In this document: piece by piece, positions 1 to 7,048 of the stretch
How positions within the stretch are numbered: the stretch's first letter is position 1
Layout of the letters: each line of letters begins with the position of its first letter
Source of the DNA: Campylobacterales bacterium
GTDB taxonomy: Bacteria; Campylobacterota; Campylobacteria; Campylobacterales; Arcobacteraceae
NCBI GenBank assembly: GCA_019752775.1
Contig: JAIELU010000221.1
Span: forward strand, 1-15,105
DNA length: 15,105 bases
Direction: 5' to 3'
Made by a program: the position numbers and the translations under genes
Notes under the pieces: generated by a model
The model's database searches: none
The model's input: only the letters and a program-made list of their open reading frames with translations
What the model was told of the DNA's origin: nothing

Positions 1-1
1 T

Positions 2-829
2 GGAGCAAGACTTGGAATGGGTTGTAATTTAGCAAGTTTGTTTACAGGAATTCCTCAGTTTTCTCTTCATGCTTGGTTTTTTACTATTGCTATGATTATT
101 GGTGTTTATTTAGGAACAAAAGTAACTATGCTTTCTTTTTTTCAATCGAAAATAAAACTACAAAAAGTATCTTGTAGTAAAGATTTAGAAAAAGATAAAC
201 AACAAGTTAAATCACTATTTACAATTGGTTCTTTAGTATTTGTGGCAATGATATGTTGGGCTTTATATCTAATATTTTTCGCAAATAGTGCTAAATTAGG
301 AATTGCAATGCTTTTTGGAGCTGCCTTTGGTTTACTTATTGCAAAAGCACAAATTTGTTTCACATCTGCATTTAGAGATATTTTTACAACTGGAAGAAGT
401 GAACTAGCAATTGCAATTGTAATTGGAATGGCTGTTTCAACTATTGGTGTATTTTCTTATATTATGATGGGCGCACCTCCTAAAATCATGTGGGCTGGAC
501 CAAATGCTATTATTGGTGGATTATTATTTGGATTTGGTATCGTTCTTGCAGGTGGTTGTGAGTGTGGTTGGATGTATCGAGCAGTTGAAGGTCAAGTTCA
601 TTTTTGGATTGTTGGGATTGGAAATGTAATTGGTGCTACTTTACTTGCATTTACATGGGATAGTTTTTCAGTATCTTTAGCTACATCTTGGCCAAAAATA
701 AATCTACTTGAATCGGTTGGTCAGTATGGTGGATTATTTATGAATTATATTTTCTTGTTTTTATTATTTTTATTAATTTTAAAACTTGAAAAAAATTATC
801 GATTAAAACTACAAACAAAAGGAAATTAA
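2..829 (+). CDS. fdhT: YeeE/YedE-family membrane transporter, FdhT-like (5' truncated)
   Basis: Integral membrane protein of the YeeE/YedE (sulfur/selenium transport) family. The frame is open to the left edge and an Ala-Arg-Leu-Gly stretch precedes the first Met at 17, so the true start lies outside the window. Visible family marks are a Gly-Met-Gly-Cys-Asn motif near the left edge, a Gln-Ile-Cys-Phe-Thr-Ser motif around 350-365, and a Gly-Gly-Cys-Glu-Cys-Gly-Trp motif around 551-570 followed by a Glu-Gly-Gln segment. In this family such cysteines sit in or near the substrate path. Several hydrophobic segments are separated by a lysine-rich cytoplasmic loop around 140-210. The TusA-like gene begins one base after the stop. 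In Campylobacter jejuni the matching pair fdhT-fdhU is needed for selenium-dependent formate dehydrogenase. Assignment to FdhT rather than a thiosulfate transporter is inferred from motif resemblance and the partner gene. Confidence 0.85.
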   Translation, partial: GARLGMGCNLASLFTGIPQFSLHAWFFTIAMIIGVYLGTKVTMLSFFQSKIKLQKVSCSKDLEKDKQQVKSLFTIGSLVFVAMICWALYLIFFANSAKLGIAMLFGAAFGLLIAKAQICFTSAFRDIFTTGRSELAIAIVIGMAVSTIGVFSYIMMGAPPKIMWAGPNAIIGGLLFGFGIVLAGGCECGWMYRAVEGQVHFWIVGIGNVIGATLLAFTWDSFSVSLATSWPKINLLESVGQYGGLFMNYIFLFLLFLLILKLEKNYRLKLQTKGN

Positions 830-830
830 T

Positions 831-1070
831 ATGCAAAAAGAAAATATAATTCCAGATTATAGACTTGATATGCAAGGAGAACCTTGTCCTTATCCTGCTG
901 TTAAAACACTTGAAGCAATGGAAAGTTTAGAAAAAGGTGAAATATTAGAAATCATTAGTGATTGCCCACAAAGTATAAATAATATCCCAATTGATGCAAA
1001 AAATCATGGTTATAAAGTTTTAAGTATTGATAGTAGCGGTCCTACTATTCAATATTTAATTCAAAAATAA
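831..1070 (+). CDS. fdhU: TusA-like sulfurtransferase-fold protein, FdhU/YedF-like
   Basis: A 79-residue protein of the TusA/YedF/SirA family. The diagnostic Cys-Pro-Tyr-Pro motif is at residues 19-22, inside the usual Leu-Asp-x-x-Gly-x-x-Cys-Pro context; the cysteine is the persulfide-carrying residue in TusA proteins. The length is typical. The ATG follows the upstream stop by one base and has an AAAGGA-like ribosome binding site at about 819-824 inside the end of fdhT, so the two genes are one operon and translationally linked. A YedE transporter next to a TusA-like protein is a recurring pair in sulfur and selenium metabolism. In Campylobacter jejuni FdhT/FdhU supports formate dehydrogenase maturation. 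That role here is inferred from family and pairing; the sequence does not show the substrate. Confidence 0.85.
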   Translation: MQKENIIPDYRLDMQGEPCPYPAVKTLEAMESLEKGEILEIISDCPQSINNIPIDAKNHGYKVLSIDSSGPTIQYLIQK

Positions 1071-1094
1071 AAAGAGAATTTAATTTCTCTTTTT
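1069..1094. terminator. Bidirectional terminator hairpin between fdhU and the HD-GYP gene
   Basis: A 10-bp stem (AAAAAGAGAA at 1069-1078, TTCTCTTTTT at 1085-1094) with a 6-base loop lies between two convergent genes. Each strand ends in a run of T, so it can act as an intrinsic terminator in both directions. Its outer ends overlap the fdhU stop codon and the HD-GYP stop codon. Confidence 0.75.
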
Positions 1095-2670
1095 AAAACT
1101 TATCTTTAAATGTCTCTCTAATTTTTAAAAACTCATCTAAATGTTCAAAGAAAATATCCACAAGTTTTGGGTCAAAATGCTTTGCTCTCTCTTCTTTAAA
1201 AAGATTAAATATTTTTTCATCATTCCATGCTTGTTTATAAACTCTATCGCTTCCTAAGGCATCAAAAACATCTGCAAGTGCTGTAATTCTTCCATAAATA
1301 TGAATATTTTCACCACTTAAACCTTTTGGGTATCCACTTCCGTCCCATTTTTCATGATGTTCATTTGCCACAATTGCTGCTGTTTTTAGTAAAGGTCTAT
1401 TTGAATGTTTAAGCATTTCATAACCCAAAGCTGCGTGAGTATTCATAATTTCCCGTTCAGCTTCATCAAAACGTCCGGGTTTATTTAATACCGCATCAGG
1501 AATTGCAACTTTTCCAATATCATGCATTGGACTTGCTTGTTTTAACATTTCAGCTTCTTTTTCATCTAAACCATAATAAAGTGCTAGAAGTTTTGAATAC
1601 TCAGCAACTCTTTTTACATGATTTCCAGTTTCTTTACTTCTACTTTCACCTATTGCACCCATTGTAAATACAACTTCTTTTTGTGTATTTTCTATTTCAT
1701 GATTTAAATTTGTAATTTCTGTTAAACCATCTTCAACTTTTGTTTCAATTTCATCAACAGATAAACCAACATTTTTATACACTTTATAAGCTAAAATCAT
1801 TAAAAAACTAATCACAATAACCAAAAGTGATAAAATACTAAAATATGTAATATTTATAAAATCACTTGAAAGTTTTTCTATTTTATCTTCCATTTCTGAA
1901 CTATAAGTTTTATTTAAATTAATAATATTGAAACTTTTATTTCTTATATCGAACTCTTGGTCTTCAATATTTTTTATTTTTACAACATCACTACCAACTT
2001 TGGTAACTATTTCAAGATATTTTTGAGTATCAATAATATTAAGACTATTTTTTAATAATTGAATTTTCCCTAGCCATTTATCAAATGTTTCTTTATCTCT
2101 TTTTTGATAAAGTACTTCTTTACTATAATATTTTACATCTCCAAATAATTGAGAAAGATTAAAATCTTTTCTTTCACTTATTTCATGATTGAGTTTAAGT
2201 CTCAGTTCATTTTCTATTGGATAATTTCTATTAAACTCATCAATAATTTCTATTTTGTTCTCTTGTAATGAATAAATAGTATCAAAAGCTTTTTCTATCT
2301 CTTGTTCACTTTCAAAAAGAAGTGCGAGTTTTATGGCAATTATTTCATTCTTTTGAATATCACTAATAAAAAAATCGATTAAATCATTTTTGTCTTGCTC
2401 TTTAAAAGCATCTTGAATCTTTTCAAACTCTAATTCATACTTTGTAAAATCATCTTTATATTTATCTAACTTATCAATAGAATCTAAATTTATCATATCT
2501 TTTAATAATTCATTCATTCTTTCTTGCATAAAAACCAAATTAGTAATTGATTGTTTAGTTAAATTATTTTCTTTTATTTGATAAATTATTATTGTATTTA
2601 TAATCCCAATTATTGCAATTATGAATAAAATCAATATAAAACTAATTTTAATTATCTTCTTAATGCTCAT
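1093..2670 (-). CDS. Membrane-anchored HD-GYP domain protein, probable cyclic-di-GMP phosphodiesterase
   Basis: A 525-residue two-part signalling protein. The N terminus has a transmembrane segment (about residues 7-30), a roughly 240-residue extracytoplasmic helical sensor region, and a second transmembrane segment (about 275-297). A short helical linker leads to the HD-GYP domain (about 335-520). Catalytic marks are intact: His351, His383-Asp384 in a His-Asp-Ile-Gly-Lys motif, His412, His438-His439, Gly446-Tyr447-Pro448 and Asp467. Domains with this set normally hydrolyse cyclic-di-GMP, so the protein should couple an outside signal to c-di-GMP turnover. The sensor matches no family I recognise. 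The start is supported by an AAGGA site 7-8 bases upstream. The gene is divergent from thyX, and its probable promoter lies in the palindrome at 2710-2751. The signal sensed is unknown. Confidence 0.9.
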   Translation of the reverse strand: MSIKKIIKISFILILFIIAIIGIINTIIIYQIKENNLTKQSITNLVFMQERMNELLKDMINLDSIDKLDKYKDDFTKYELEFEKIQDAFKEQDKNDLIDFFISDIQKNEIIAIKLALLFESEQEIEKAFDTIYSLQENKIEIIDEFNRNYPIENELRLKLNHEISERKDFNLSQLFGDVKYYSKEVLYQKRDKETFDKWLGKIQLLKNSLNIIDTQKYLEIVTKVGSDVVKIKNIEDQEFDIRNKSFNIINLNKTYSSEMEDKIEKLSSDFINITYFSILSLLVIVISFLMILAYKVYKNVGLSVDEIETKVEDGLTEITNLNHEIENTQKEVVFTMGAIGESRSKETGNHVKRVAEYSKLLALYYGLDEKEAEMLKQASPMHDIGKVAIPDAVLNKPGRFDEAEREIMNTHAALGYEMLKHSNRPLLKTAAIVANEHHEKWDGSGYPKGLSGENIHIYGRITALADVFDALGSDRVYKQAWNDEKIFNLFKEERAKHFDPKLVDIFFEHLDEFLKIRETFKDKF

Positions 2671-2696
2671 ATTTATCCTTGAATAAATTATATATA

Positions 2697-2751
2697 TATG
2701 TACCTTTATGTACCTTGTTGTATAATCTAAATTAATTATACAACAAGGTAC
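2697..2751. promoter_or_regulatory. Symmetric divergent promoter/operator between the HD-GYP gene and thyX
   Basis: A perfect 17-bp inverted repeat (GTACCTTGTTGTATAAT at 2710-2726, its complement at 2735-2751) has an 8-base spacer. Each arm carries a TATAAT box: 2721-2726 reading toward thyX, and 2740-2735 reading toward the HD-GYP gene. Transcription would therefore start near the spacer in both directions. TATGTACCTT also occurs as a direct repeat at 2697-2706 and 2707-2716, exactly 10 bp apart, giving three GTACCTT-type half sites in total. The palindrome ends 6 bases before the thyX ATG, so a bound regulator would block both promoters. The promoter role is inferred from the boxes; the regulator is unknown. 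Confidence 0.6.
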
Positions 2752-2757
2752 TAAAAA

Positions 2758-3597
2758 ATGATTAACTTGATTAACAAAAAAGAAAATATATTTGATGATA
2801 ATATCGCTTTTGTAGAGAATTGGGACTTTTCAAAAGCCAATCTAAATGAAGAGAATAGAATATTAGCAATTACTCAAGTTGCTTCGATTTGTTATCAATC
2901 ACCAAAAGCCTTAGGAAGTGAAAGTTTATATAATAGACTTATGGCTGAATCGCAAGGTTTACCATCTTCATCTTTTGAATTTGTACCTGTTTTACTTGAT
3001 TTTACAAATGAAAAACATAAAGAGATTTTAGCTCTTGAATTTTCAAATACAAAAAAATTTGGAGAATTAATTTGTGATGGTAAATATCTTCTTACAAATT
3101 ATAGAGCTTTAGTTTATGATTTTGAAAATAATCCAAAAGAGTATAGCTTTGATATTAGAACCACTTATAACACACTTGAAGAGTGTAAGATTATTGAAGA
3201 ATATTTCAAAGTATTTTTATTTAAAGTTGACTTTCCAACAAGATCTCAAATGGTAAGACATAGAGTAAACTGGCAAGAACTTTCAAGAAGATATGTGAGT
3301 GGGAAAAGAGTTCCTTTTGATTTTTATGTAAGTGAAAAAATGAAAGATGTAACTACTGAATATGGTAATACACAAAAGATATTAGATATTTGTTTAGAGC
3401 ATTATTACAAAGCTTTAGAAGATGGTGTAAAACCACAAGAAGCTAGAAGAATAATACCACAAGCGGGATATTCACAAATTTGGGGAGGTTTTCAACCAAC
3501 TCAATTAGAAAACTATTTTAAACTAAGACTTGATTCTCACGCTCAATGGGAAATAAGAAAAACAGCTGAGGCTATGAAAGAATTATTAGGAAATTAA
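2758..3597 (+). CDS. thyX: Flavin-dependent thymidylate synthase (ThyX), divergent form
   Basis: Makes dTMP from dUMP using FAD, NADPH and methylenetetrahydrofolate. Family marks are Arg167-His168-Arg169 followed by Ser176-Arg-Arg-Tyr, and a C-terminal Leu-Arg-Leu-Asp-Ser-His-Ala-Gln-Trp-Glu-Ile-Arg segment (about 256-267) that matches the dUMP-binding end of ThyX. At 279 residues it is longer than many ThyX proteins (about 200-250). Two departures are visible: six residues, not seven, separate Arg-His-Arg from the serine, and the usual Glu-His of the N-terminal FAD motif reads Glu-Phe (residues 74-75). An AAGG site about 9 bases before the ATG supports the start; this site lies in the right arm of the palindrome. 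It is followed without a gap by glsA. Confidence 0.86.
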   Translation: MINLINKKENIFDDNIAFVENWDFSKANLNEENRILAITQVASICYQSPKALGSESLYNRLMAESQGLPSSSFEFVPVLLDFTNEKHKEILALEFSNTKKFGELICDGKYLLTNYRALVYDFENNPKEYSFDIRTTYNTLEECKIIEEYFKVFLFKVDFPTRSQMVRHRVNWQELSRRYVSGKRVPFDFYVSEKMKDVTTEYGNTQKILDICLEHYYKALEDGVKPQEARRIIPQAGYSQIWGGFQPTQLENYFKLRLDSHAQWEIRKTAEAMKELLGN

Positions 3598-4515
3598 TTG
3601 GATTATCAAGCAATTTTAGAAGAGATTAAAAATGAAATTCAACCTTTTCTAAATGAAGGAAAGTTAGCAAACTATATCCCAGCTTTAGCAAATGTAGATG
3701 ATAAAGAATTTGCCATGTCAATTCAACTTTTTGATGGAACTTCTTATCATATTGGTAACCATAATTTAAAATTTTCTATTCAAAGTATCTCAAAAGTTTT
3801 CACTTTTACTTTGGCTCTAAATCACTATGGAAAAGATTTATATAAAAGAGTTGGTCATGAACCATCTGGAAATCCTTTTAACTCTTTAGTACAACTTGAA
3901 TATGAAAATGGAATACCTAGAAATCCCTTTATAAATGCAGGTGCAATCGTAACAGCAGACAGTTTAGTATCAATATATAAAAAAAATACTTTTGATACTA
4001 TATTAAATTTTATAAAAAAAACATCTAATGACGAAACACTTACTTTTGATGAAGAAATTTTCAACTCTGAATTAGCTCATGGTTTCAGGAACTTTGCTTT
4101 GATAAATATGATTAAAAGTTTTAATAATATAAACAATAACATTGATGATGTAATTGATACATATTTCAAACAATGTTCAATTATGATGAATTCTTCACAA
4201 CTTGCAAAATCAATGCTTTTTTTAGCAAATCATGGAATGAATCCTTTAACAAATGAGGAAATTTTAACTGTCTCAAAAGCAAAAAGAATAAATTCCCTAA
4301 TGTTAACTTGTGGACATTATGACGCATCAGGTGATTTTGCATATAAAGTTGGACTTCCTGGCAAAAGTGGAGTTGGTGGGGGAATTGTAGCAGTTGTTCC
4401 AAAAAAAATGGCAATTTGTGTTTATTCTCCAAAACTAAATATACAAGGAAATTCACTTGTAGGAACAATTGCTTTAGAATTATTTACAACAAAAACTGGT
4501 TTGTCAATTTTTTAA
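3598..4515 (+). CDS. glsA: Glutaminase (serine-dependent beta-lactamase fold)
   Basis: Hydrolyses L-glutamine to glutamate and ammonia in the cytoplasm. The 305-residue length is normal for bacterial GlsA. The catalytic Ser-x-x-Lys motif is Ser63-Ile-Ser-Lys66. Other family blocks are Gly-Asn-Pro-Phe-Asn-Ser near residue 91, Arg-Asn-Pro-Phe-Ile-Asn-Ala-Gly-Ala near 108, and the glycine-rich Lys-Ser-Gly-Val-Gly-Gly-Gly segment near 256. The start is TTG, directly after the thyX TAA, with AGGA six bases upstream inside the end of thyX; translation is probably coupled to thyX. No metabolic link between the two enzymes is obvious, so the pairing may only reflect shared transcription. Confidence 0.93.
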   Translation: MDYQAILEEIKNEIQPFLNEGKLANYIPALANVDDKEFAMSIQLFDGTSYHIGNHNLKFSIQSISKVFTFTLALNHYGKDLYKRVGHEPSGNPFNSLVQLEYENGIPRNPFINAGAIVTADSLVSIYKKNTFDTILNFIKKTSNDETLTFDEEIFNSELAHGFRNFALINMIKSFNNINNNIDDVIDTYFKQCSIMMNSSQLAKSMLFLANHGMNPLTNEEILTVSKAKRINSLMLTCGHYDASGDFAYKVGLPGKSGVGGGIVAVVPKKMAICVYSPKLNIQGNSLVGTIALELFTTKTGLSIF

Positions 4516-4526
4516 CTATAATTTTG

Positions 4527-4532
4527 TATAAT
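4527..4532 (+). promoter_or_regulatory. Probable -10 box for the TRIC-family gene
   Basis: TATAAT inside TTGTATAATCCAAA, downstream of T-rich DNA and 35 bases before the GTG start. The same string with one change (TTGTATAATCTAAA) forms the thyX-side promoter at 2718-2731, which supports both as promoters. Confidence 0.55.
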
Positions 4533-4566
4533 CCAAATCTTTCAAAACAATAATTAAGGATAACAT

Positions 4567-5181
4567 GTGAGTGCATTAGAAATTGCAGATATTATAGGAA
4601 TTATTTGTTTTGCATTAAGTGGATTTTTAATTTCTGTTCACTATAAACTGGATATTTTAGGTGTTTTTATATCTTCATTTTTAACTGCCCTTGGTGGTGG
4701 AATGATTAGAGATGTACTTGCAGATAGAACTCCTTATGTTTTTACGACTGACCTTCCAATTTTTTTAGTTGTTGCAACTGTTTTAATAGCTTTATTATTT
4801 AAACTTCATAAAATTGATGATTTAGAGGGGAAAACTGCTTTTATAATCTCAGATGCTGTTGGTTTAGTATCTTTTTCAATCACTGGTTCAATCGTTGCTA
4901 TTCAAAATGATTTTAACTTTTTGGGTGTTCTAATCCTAGCTTTCTTAACAGCCGTTGGTGGTGGAACAATTAGAGATATTTTAATAAATAGAGTTCCATC
5001 TATTTTAGTATCAGAATTTTACGCAACTGTGGCGTTAATCATAGCTTCGATTATATTTGTATTAGAGTTTTTACACCTAAGAAGTTTACCAGCACTTACA
5101 ATAGTTTTTATTTTTGGAGTAGGATTAAGAATTCTTGCTTATTACAAAAAATGGCATTTACCAACTTTATCAAAAGAGTAA
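4567..5181 (+). CDS. TRIC/UPF0126 (YicG/YadS-type) membrane channel or glycine transporter
   Basis: A 204-residue inner-membrane protein made of two repeats of the UPF0126 domain, each with three hydrophobic helices. The repeat signature Gly-Gly-Gly-(Met/Thr)-Ile-Arg-Asp appears twice, at residues 43-49 and 131-137, as expected for the internal duplication of this family. Prokaryotic TRIC proteins are trimeric cation channels, and Escherichia coli YicG has been linked to glycine uptake; which applies here cannot be told from sequence. The GTG start is chosen because AAGGA lies six bases upstream and the overlapping ATG at 4565 runs straight into a stop. The gene has its own probable -10 box at 4527 and is 51 bases after glsA. 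Confidence 0.87.
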   Translation: MSALEIADIIGIICFALSGFLISVHYKLDILGVFISSFLTALGGGMIRDVLADRTPYVFTTDLPIFLVVATVLIALLFKLHKIDDLEGKTAFIISDAVGLVSFSITGSIVAIQNDFNFLGVLILAFLTAVGGGTIRDILINRVPSILVSEFYATVALIIASIIFVLEFLHLRSLPALTIVFIFGVGLRILAYYKKWHLPTLSKE

Positions 5182-5217
5182 TTATTTCCTTTTAACTTTT
5201 CATTTACTTTTTGTTGG

Positions 5218-5223
5218 TATGAT
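5218..5223 (+). promoter_or_regulatory. Probable -10 box for the periplasmic protein gene
   Basis: TATGAT preceded by about 35 bases of T-rich DNA with T clusters at roughly helical spacing (5184-5215), the style of Campylobacterota vegetative promoters that lack a clear -35. The ATG follows 30 bases downstream at 5253. Confidence 0.4.
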
Positions 5224-5252
5224 TGCATAATTTTGAAAATTTAGGAGAAAAA

Positions 5253-5708
5253 ATGATAAAAAAATTACTATTTACGATTTTATTAGGTTTAAGTGCATTT
5301 GCAAATTCACTTACAATAGGAACTGATATTCCAACACTTACAGTTAAAGATCAATTTGAAAAAGATTACATAGTTGATGCAAATATTAAAACAATAATTT
5401 TTTCAGCAACAAAAACTGAAGGTACAACAATAAAAGAGTTTTTATTAACAAAAGATAAAGATTATTTGACAATTAATAAAACTGTTTATATTGCAGATAT
5501 TACAGGAATGCCTAGTTTAATTACTAAATTTATTGCAATGCCGAAAATGAAAAATTATCCATTCTCAGTTCTTCTAATAGACGAAGCTAACAAAACACTA
5601 TTCCCAGTTAAAGAAGATATGATTACTATTATTTCTTTAGAAAATGGAAAAGTTACAGATATTAAATATGTAAAAACAGCTGCTGAATTAGGTGAAATTC
5701 TAAAGTAA
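5253..5708 (+). CDS. Small periplasmic protein, possibly thioredoxin-fold, no cysteines
   Basis: A 151-residue secreted protein. The ATG at 5253 is preferred over an in-frame TTG at 5223 because AGGAG lies 6-7 bases before it and a signal peptide begins there: Met-Ile-Lys-Lys, a hydrophobic core, then Ala-Phe-Ala near residues 15-17 as a cleavage site. The mature part opens with Thr-Asp-Ile-Pro-Thr-Leu-Thr-Val-Lys-Asp-Gln-Phe and alternates beta-like and helical stretches in a pattern reminiscent of thioredoxin/YtfJ-like proteins. It has no cysteine, so it cannot be a thiol oxidoreductase. I do not recognise a family with confidence. It ends at a terminator shared with purN on the opposite strand. 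Function unknown. Confidence 0.8.
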   Translation: MIKKLLFTILLGLSAFANSLTIGTDIPTLTVKDQFEKDYIVDANIKTIIFSATKTEGTTIKEFLLTKDKDYLTINKTVYIADITGMPSLITKFIAMPKMKNYPFSVLLIDEANKTLFPVKEDMITIISLENGKVTDIKYVKTAAELGEILK

Positions 5709-5714
5709 AACTTT

Positions 5715-5744
5715 AGCTACTAGCTTTTAAACTAGTAGCTTTTG
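5715..5744. terminator. Terminator hairpin between the periplasmic protein gene and purN
   Basis: A 9-bp stem AGCTACTAG (5715-5723) and CTAGTAGCT (5732-5740) with an 8-base loop is followed on the plus strand by TTTT. It lies between convergent genes and overlaps the last codons of purN, whose TAA stop falls in the loop. On the minus strand the T run is weak, so it works best for the plus-strand transcript. Confidence 0.65.
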
Positions 5745-6308
5745 AAATGCTTCAACAATAGCAATACTTTCTAAGTCTTTAATTCTATTTTCTAAACTAT
5801 CAATCGTTTCATTTTGAGTAATTTCTAACTCTTTTGTAAAAATTATTTCACCCTCATCATAAACATCATTTATATAATGAATTGTAACGCCAGATTTCTT
5901 TTCACCATTTTTTATTACAGCTTCATGTACAAATCTTCCATACATTCCAACTCCTCCATAAATTGATGGCAAAAGAGCCGGGTGAGTGTTTATTATTTTA
6001 TTAGGAAATACAGATAAAAGTTTCGATCCAATCTTTTTCATATAACCTGATAAAAATATATAATCACAGTCAAATTCAGCCAATAATCTAGCTATTTTAT
6101 CATCAATGTCTTGACCAGGGTATCTTTTATCATTTATTATAAAATAAGGAATATTGTAAGATTCTGCTTTTTCTAAAACACCAGCATTTGTGTTATTTGT
6201 AATTACAACAACAACTTTTGCATTTAGTTTTTTTTCAATAATAGCTTTTTGTATAGTTTCAAATCCACTTCCATTATATGAAGCTAATATTCCGATTTTT
6301 TTTATCAT
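5727..6308 (-). CDS. purN: Phosphoribosylglycinamide formyltransferase (GAR transformylase)
   Basis: Transfers a formyl group from 10-formyltetrahydrofolate to GAR in purine synthesis. The 193 residues begin with the Rossmann-type Ile-Gly-Ile-Leu-Ala-Ser-Tyr-Asn-Gly-Ser-Gly phosphate loop. Catalytic blocks are Ile-Asn-Thr-His-Pro-Ala-Leu-Leu-Pro (the Asn and His of the active site) and Gly-Val-Thr-Ile-His-Tyr-Ile-Asn-Asp-Val-Tyr-Asp-Glu-Gly, which carries the catalytic Asp. I chose the ATG at 6308 because AGGA precedes it by about 7 bases and the protein then starts at the conserved first strand. An in-frame TTG at 6335 would add nine residues with no family support. It lies 49 bases after ruvC on the same strand, probably one transcript. 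Confidence 0.92.
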   Translation of the reverse strand: MIKKIGILASYNGSGFETIQKAIIEKKLNAKVVVVITNNTNAGVLEKAESYNIPYFIINDKRYPGQDIDDKIARLLAEFDCDYIFLSGYMKKIGSKLLSVFPNKIINTHPALLPSIYGGVGMYGRFVHEAVIKNGEKKSGVTIHYINDVYDEGEIIFTKELEITQNETIDSLENRIKDLESIAIVEAFQKLLV

Positions 6309-6357
6309 TATTTGTCCTAATATTTTGGGCTTCAATTATATCTATTTTAAAATAAGT

Positions 6358-6822
6358 TTACAATCTTTGGGCATGTGTTAAAGCGATTGCAATAGCATCT
6401 GTAATATCAAGAGGTTTAATCTCTTTTTTAACTCCTAAAAGCCTTTTAACCATGAAAGCTACTTGCTCTTTTGTAGCTTTTCCATTTCCTGTTACTGCTT
6501 TTTTTACTTGAAGTGGAGTATATTCTGCAAAATTTCCAAATTTTTGCAAAATTTTTAAAGATATTGCACCTCTAAATTGAGCCAATTTTATAACTGTTTT
6601 TGGATTAAAGGCAAAAAACATATCTTCTATTGAAACTTCATCGATTTCATGTTTTCCAAAAATCAGATCAAAACCCTCAGTCATCTCAACAATTTGCTCT
6701 TGTAAAATCTTTGTTTTTATTTTTATTAACCCAGCTTCTATAAGTTTTATACTATTTCCATTCTTTTCAACAATGGCATATCCGCAGTTTCGTGTACCTG
6801 GGTCAATTCCTAATATTTTCAA
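6358..6822 (-). CDS. ruvC: Holliday junction resolvase RuvC
   Basis: Endonuclease that cuts four-way junctions with RuvAB during recombination repair. The 154-residue length is normal. All four metal-binding acidic residues of the family are present: Asp7 in Gly-Ile-Asp-Pro-Gly, Glu66 in Ser-Ile-Glu-Asp, and Asp139 and Asp142 in Leu-Asp-Ile-Thr-Asp-Ala near the C terminus. The start is TTG at 6822, with an AAAGAG-like site upstream and the protein opening exactly at the conserved Met-Lys-Ile-Leu-Gly-Ile-Asp. It diverges from dnaA across the origin, so its promoter must lie among the DnaA boxes of 6823-6935. Binding of DnaA there could affect its expression, but this is inference. Confidence 0.93.
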   Translation of the reverse strand: MKILGIDPGTRNCGYAIVEKNGNSIKLIEAGLIKIKTKILQEQIVEMTEGFDLIFGKHEIDEVSIEDMFFAFNPKTVIKLAQFRGAISLKILQKFGNFAEYTPLQVKKAVTGNGKATKEQVAFMVKRLLGVKKEIKPLDITDAIAIALTHAQRL

Positions 6823-7048
6823 CTATTCACTCTTTCTATCTAATTTCTATTCACATATATCTATAGCCCGTATAATGGTATCTTTTTGATAAAAATGAAC
6901 TTAAAGGAAAAATTTTATTCACTACTTATTCACTATGTGTATAACTTGATTTCTTTAATAAATTTAAGCCTCTTATTTTTAAATGAAGCTGTTTTATAAA
7001 AAATTTAGATATAATATTTACTAATTACGATTAAAGAGTTTACAATAT
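6823..7048. other. oriC: Probable replication origin part 1 (upstream of dnaA)
   Basis: The 226-base gap between ruvC and dnaA holds four same-direction TATTCAC sites at 6824-6830, 6848-6854, 6916-6922 and 6927-6933. With flanks these read CTATTCACT, CTATTCACA, TTATTCACT and TTATTCACT, close to the classical TTATNCACA box and to the TTCAC core of Campylobacterota boxes. A fifth site, TGTGTATAA at 6936-6944, is an exact classical box on the minus strand. The last two plus-strand sites are 11 bp apart, one helical turn. Positions 6941-7020 are very AT-rich and could be the unwinding element, but this stretch also holds the dnaA promoter. The origin role is inferred from position, box density and known Helicobacter pylori architecture. 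Confidence 0.75.
7010..7015 (+). promoter_or_regulatory. Probable dnaA -10 box
   Basis: TATAAT in TTTAGATATAATATTTAC, 33 bases before the dnaA ATG. Another TATAAT at 6871-6876 lies between DnaA boxes and could be a second, DnaA-controlled promoter. No strong ribosome binding site precedes dnaA; AAAGAG at about 7033-7038 is the best candidate. Confidence 0.5.

Noticed and set aside
4181..4468. Open frame of 95 codons on the minus strand inside glsA.
   Set aside because: It lies wholly within a well-supported gene, has an unnatural Leu/Gln/His composition, and matches no family.
5223..5252. Upstream TTG start for the periplasmic protein.
   Set aside because: It would add ten polar residues before a clear signal peptide, and AGGAG is placed for the ATG at 5253.
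6309..6335. Upstream TTG start for purN adding nine residues.
   Set aside because: The ATG at 6308 has a good AGGA site and begins at the conserved first strand of the fold.
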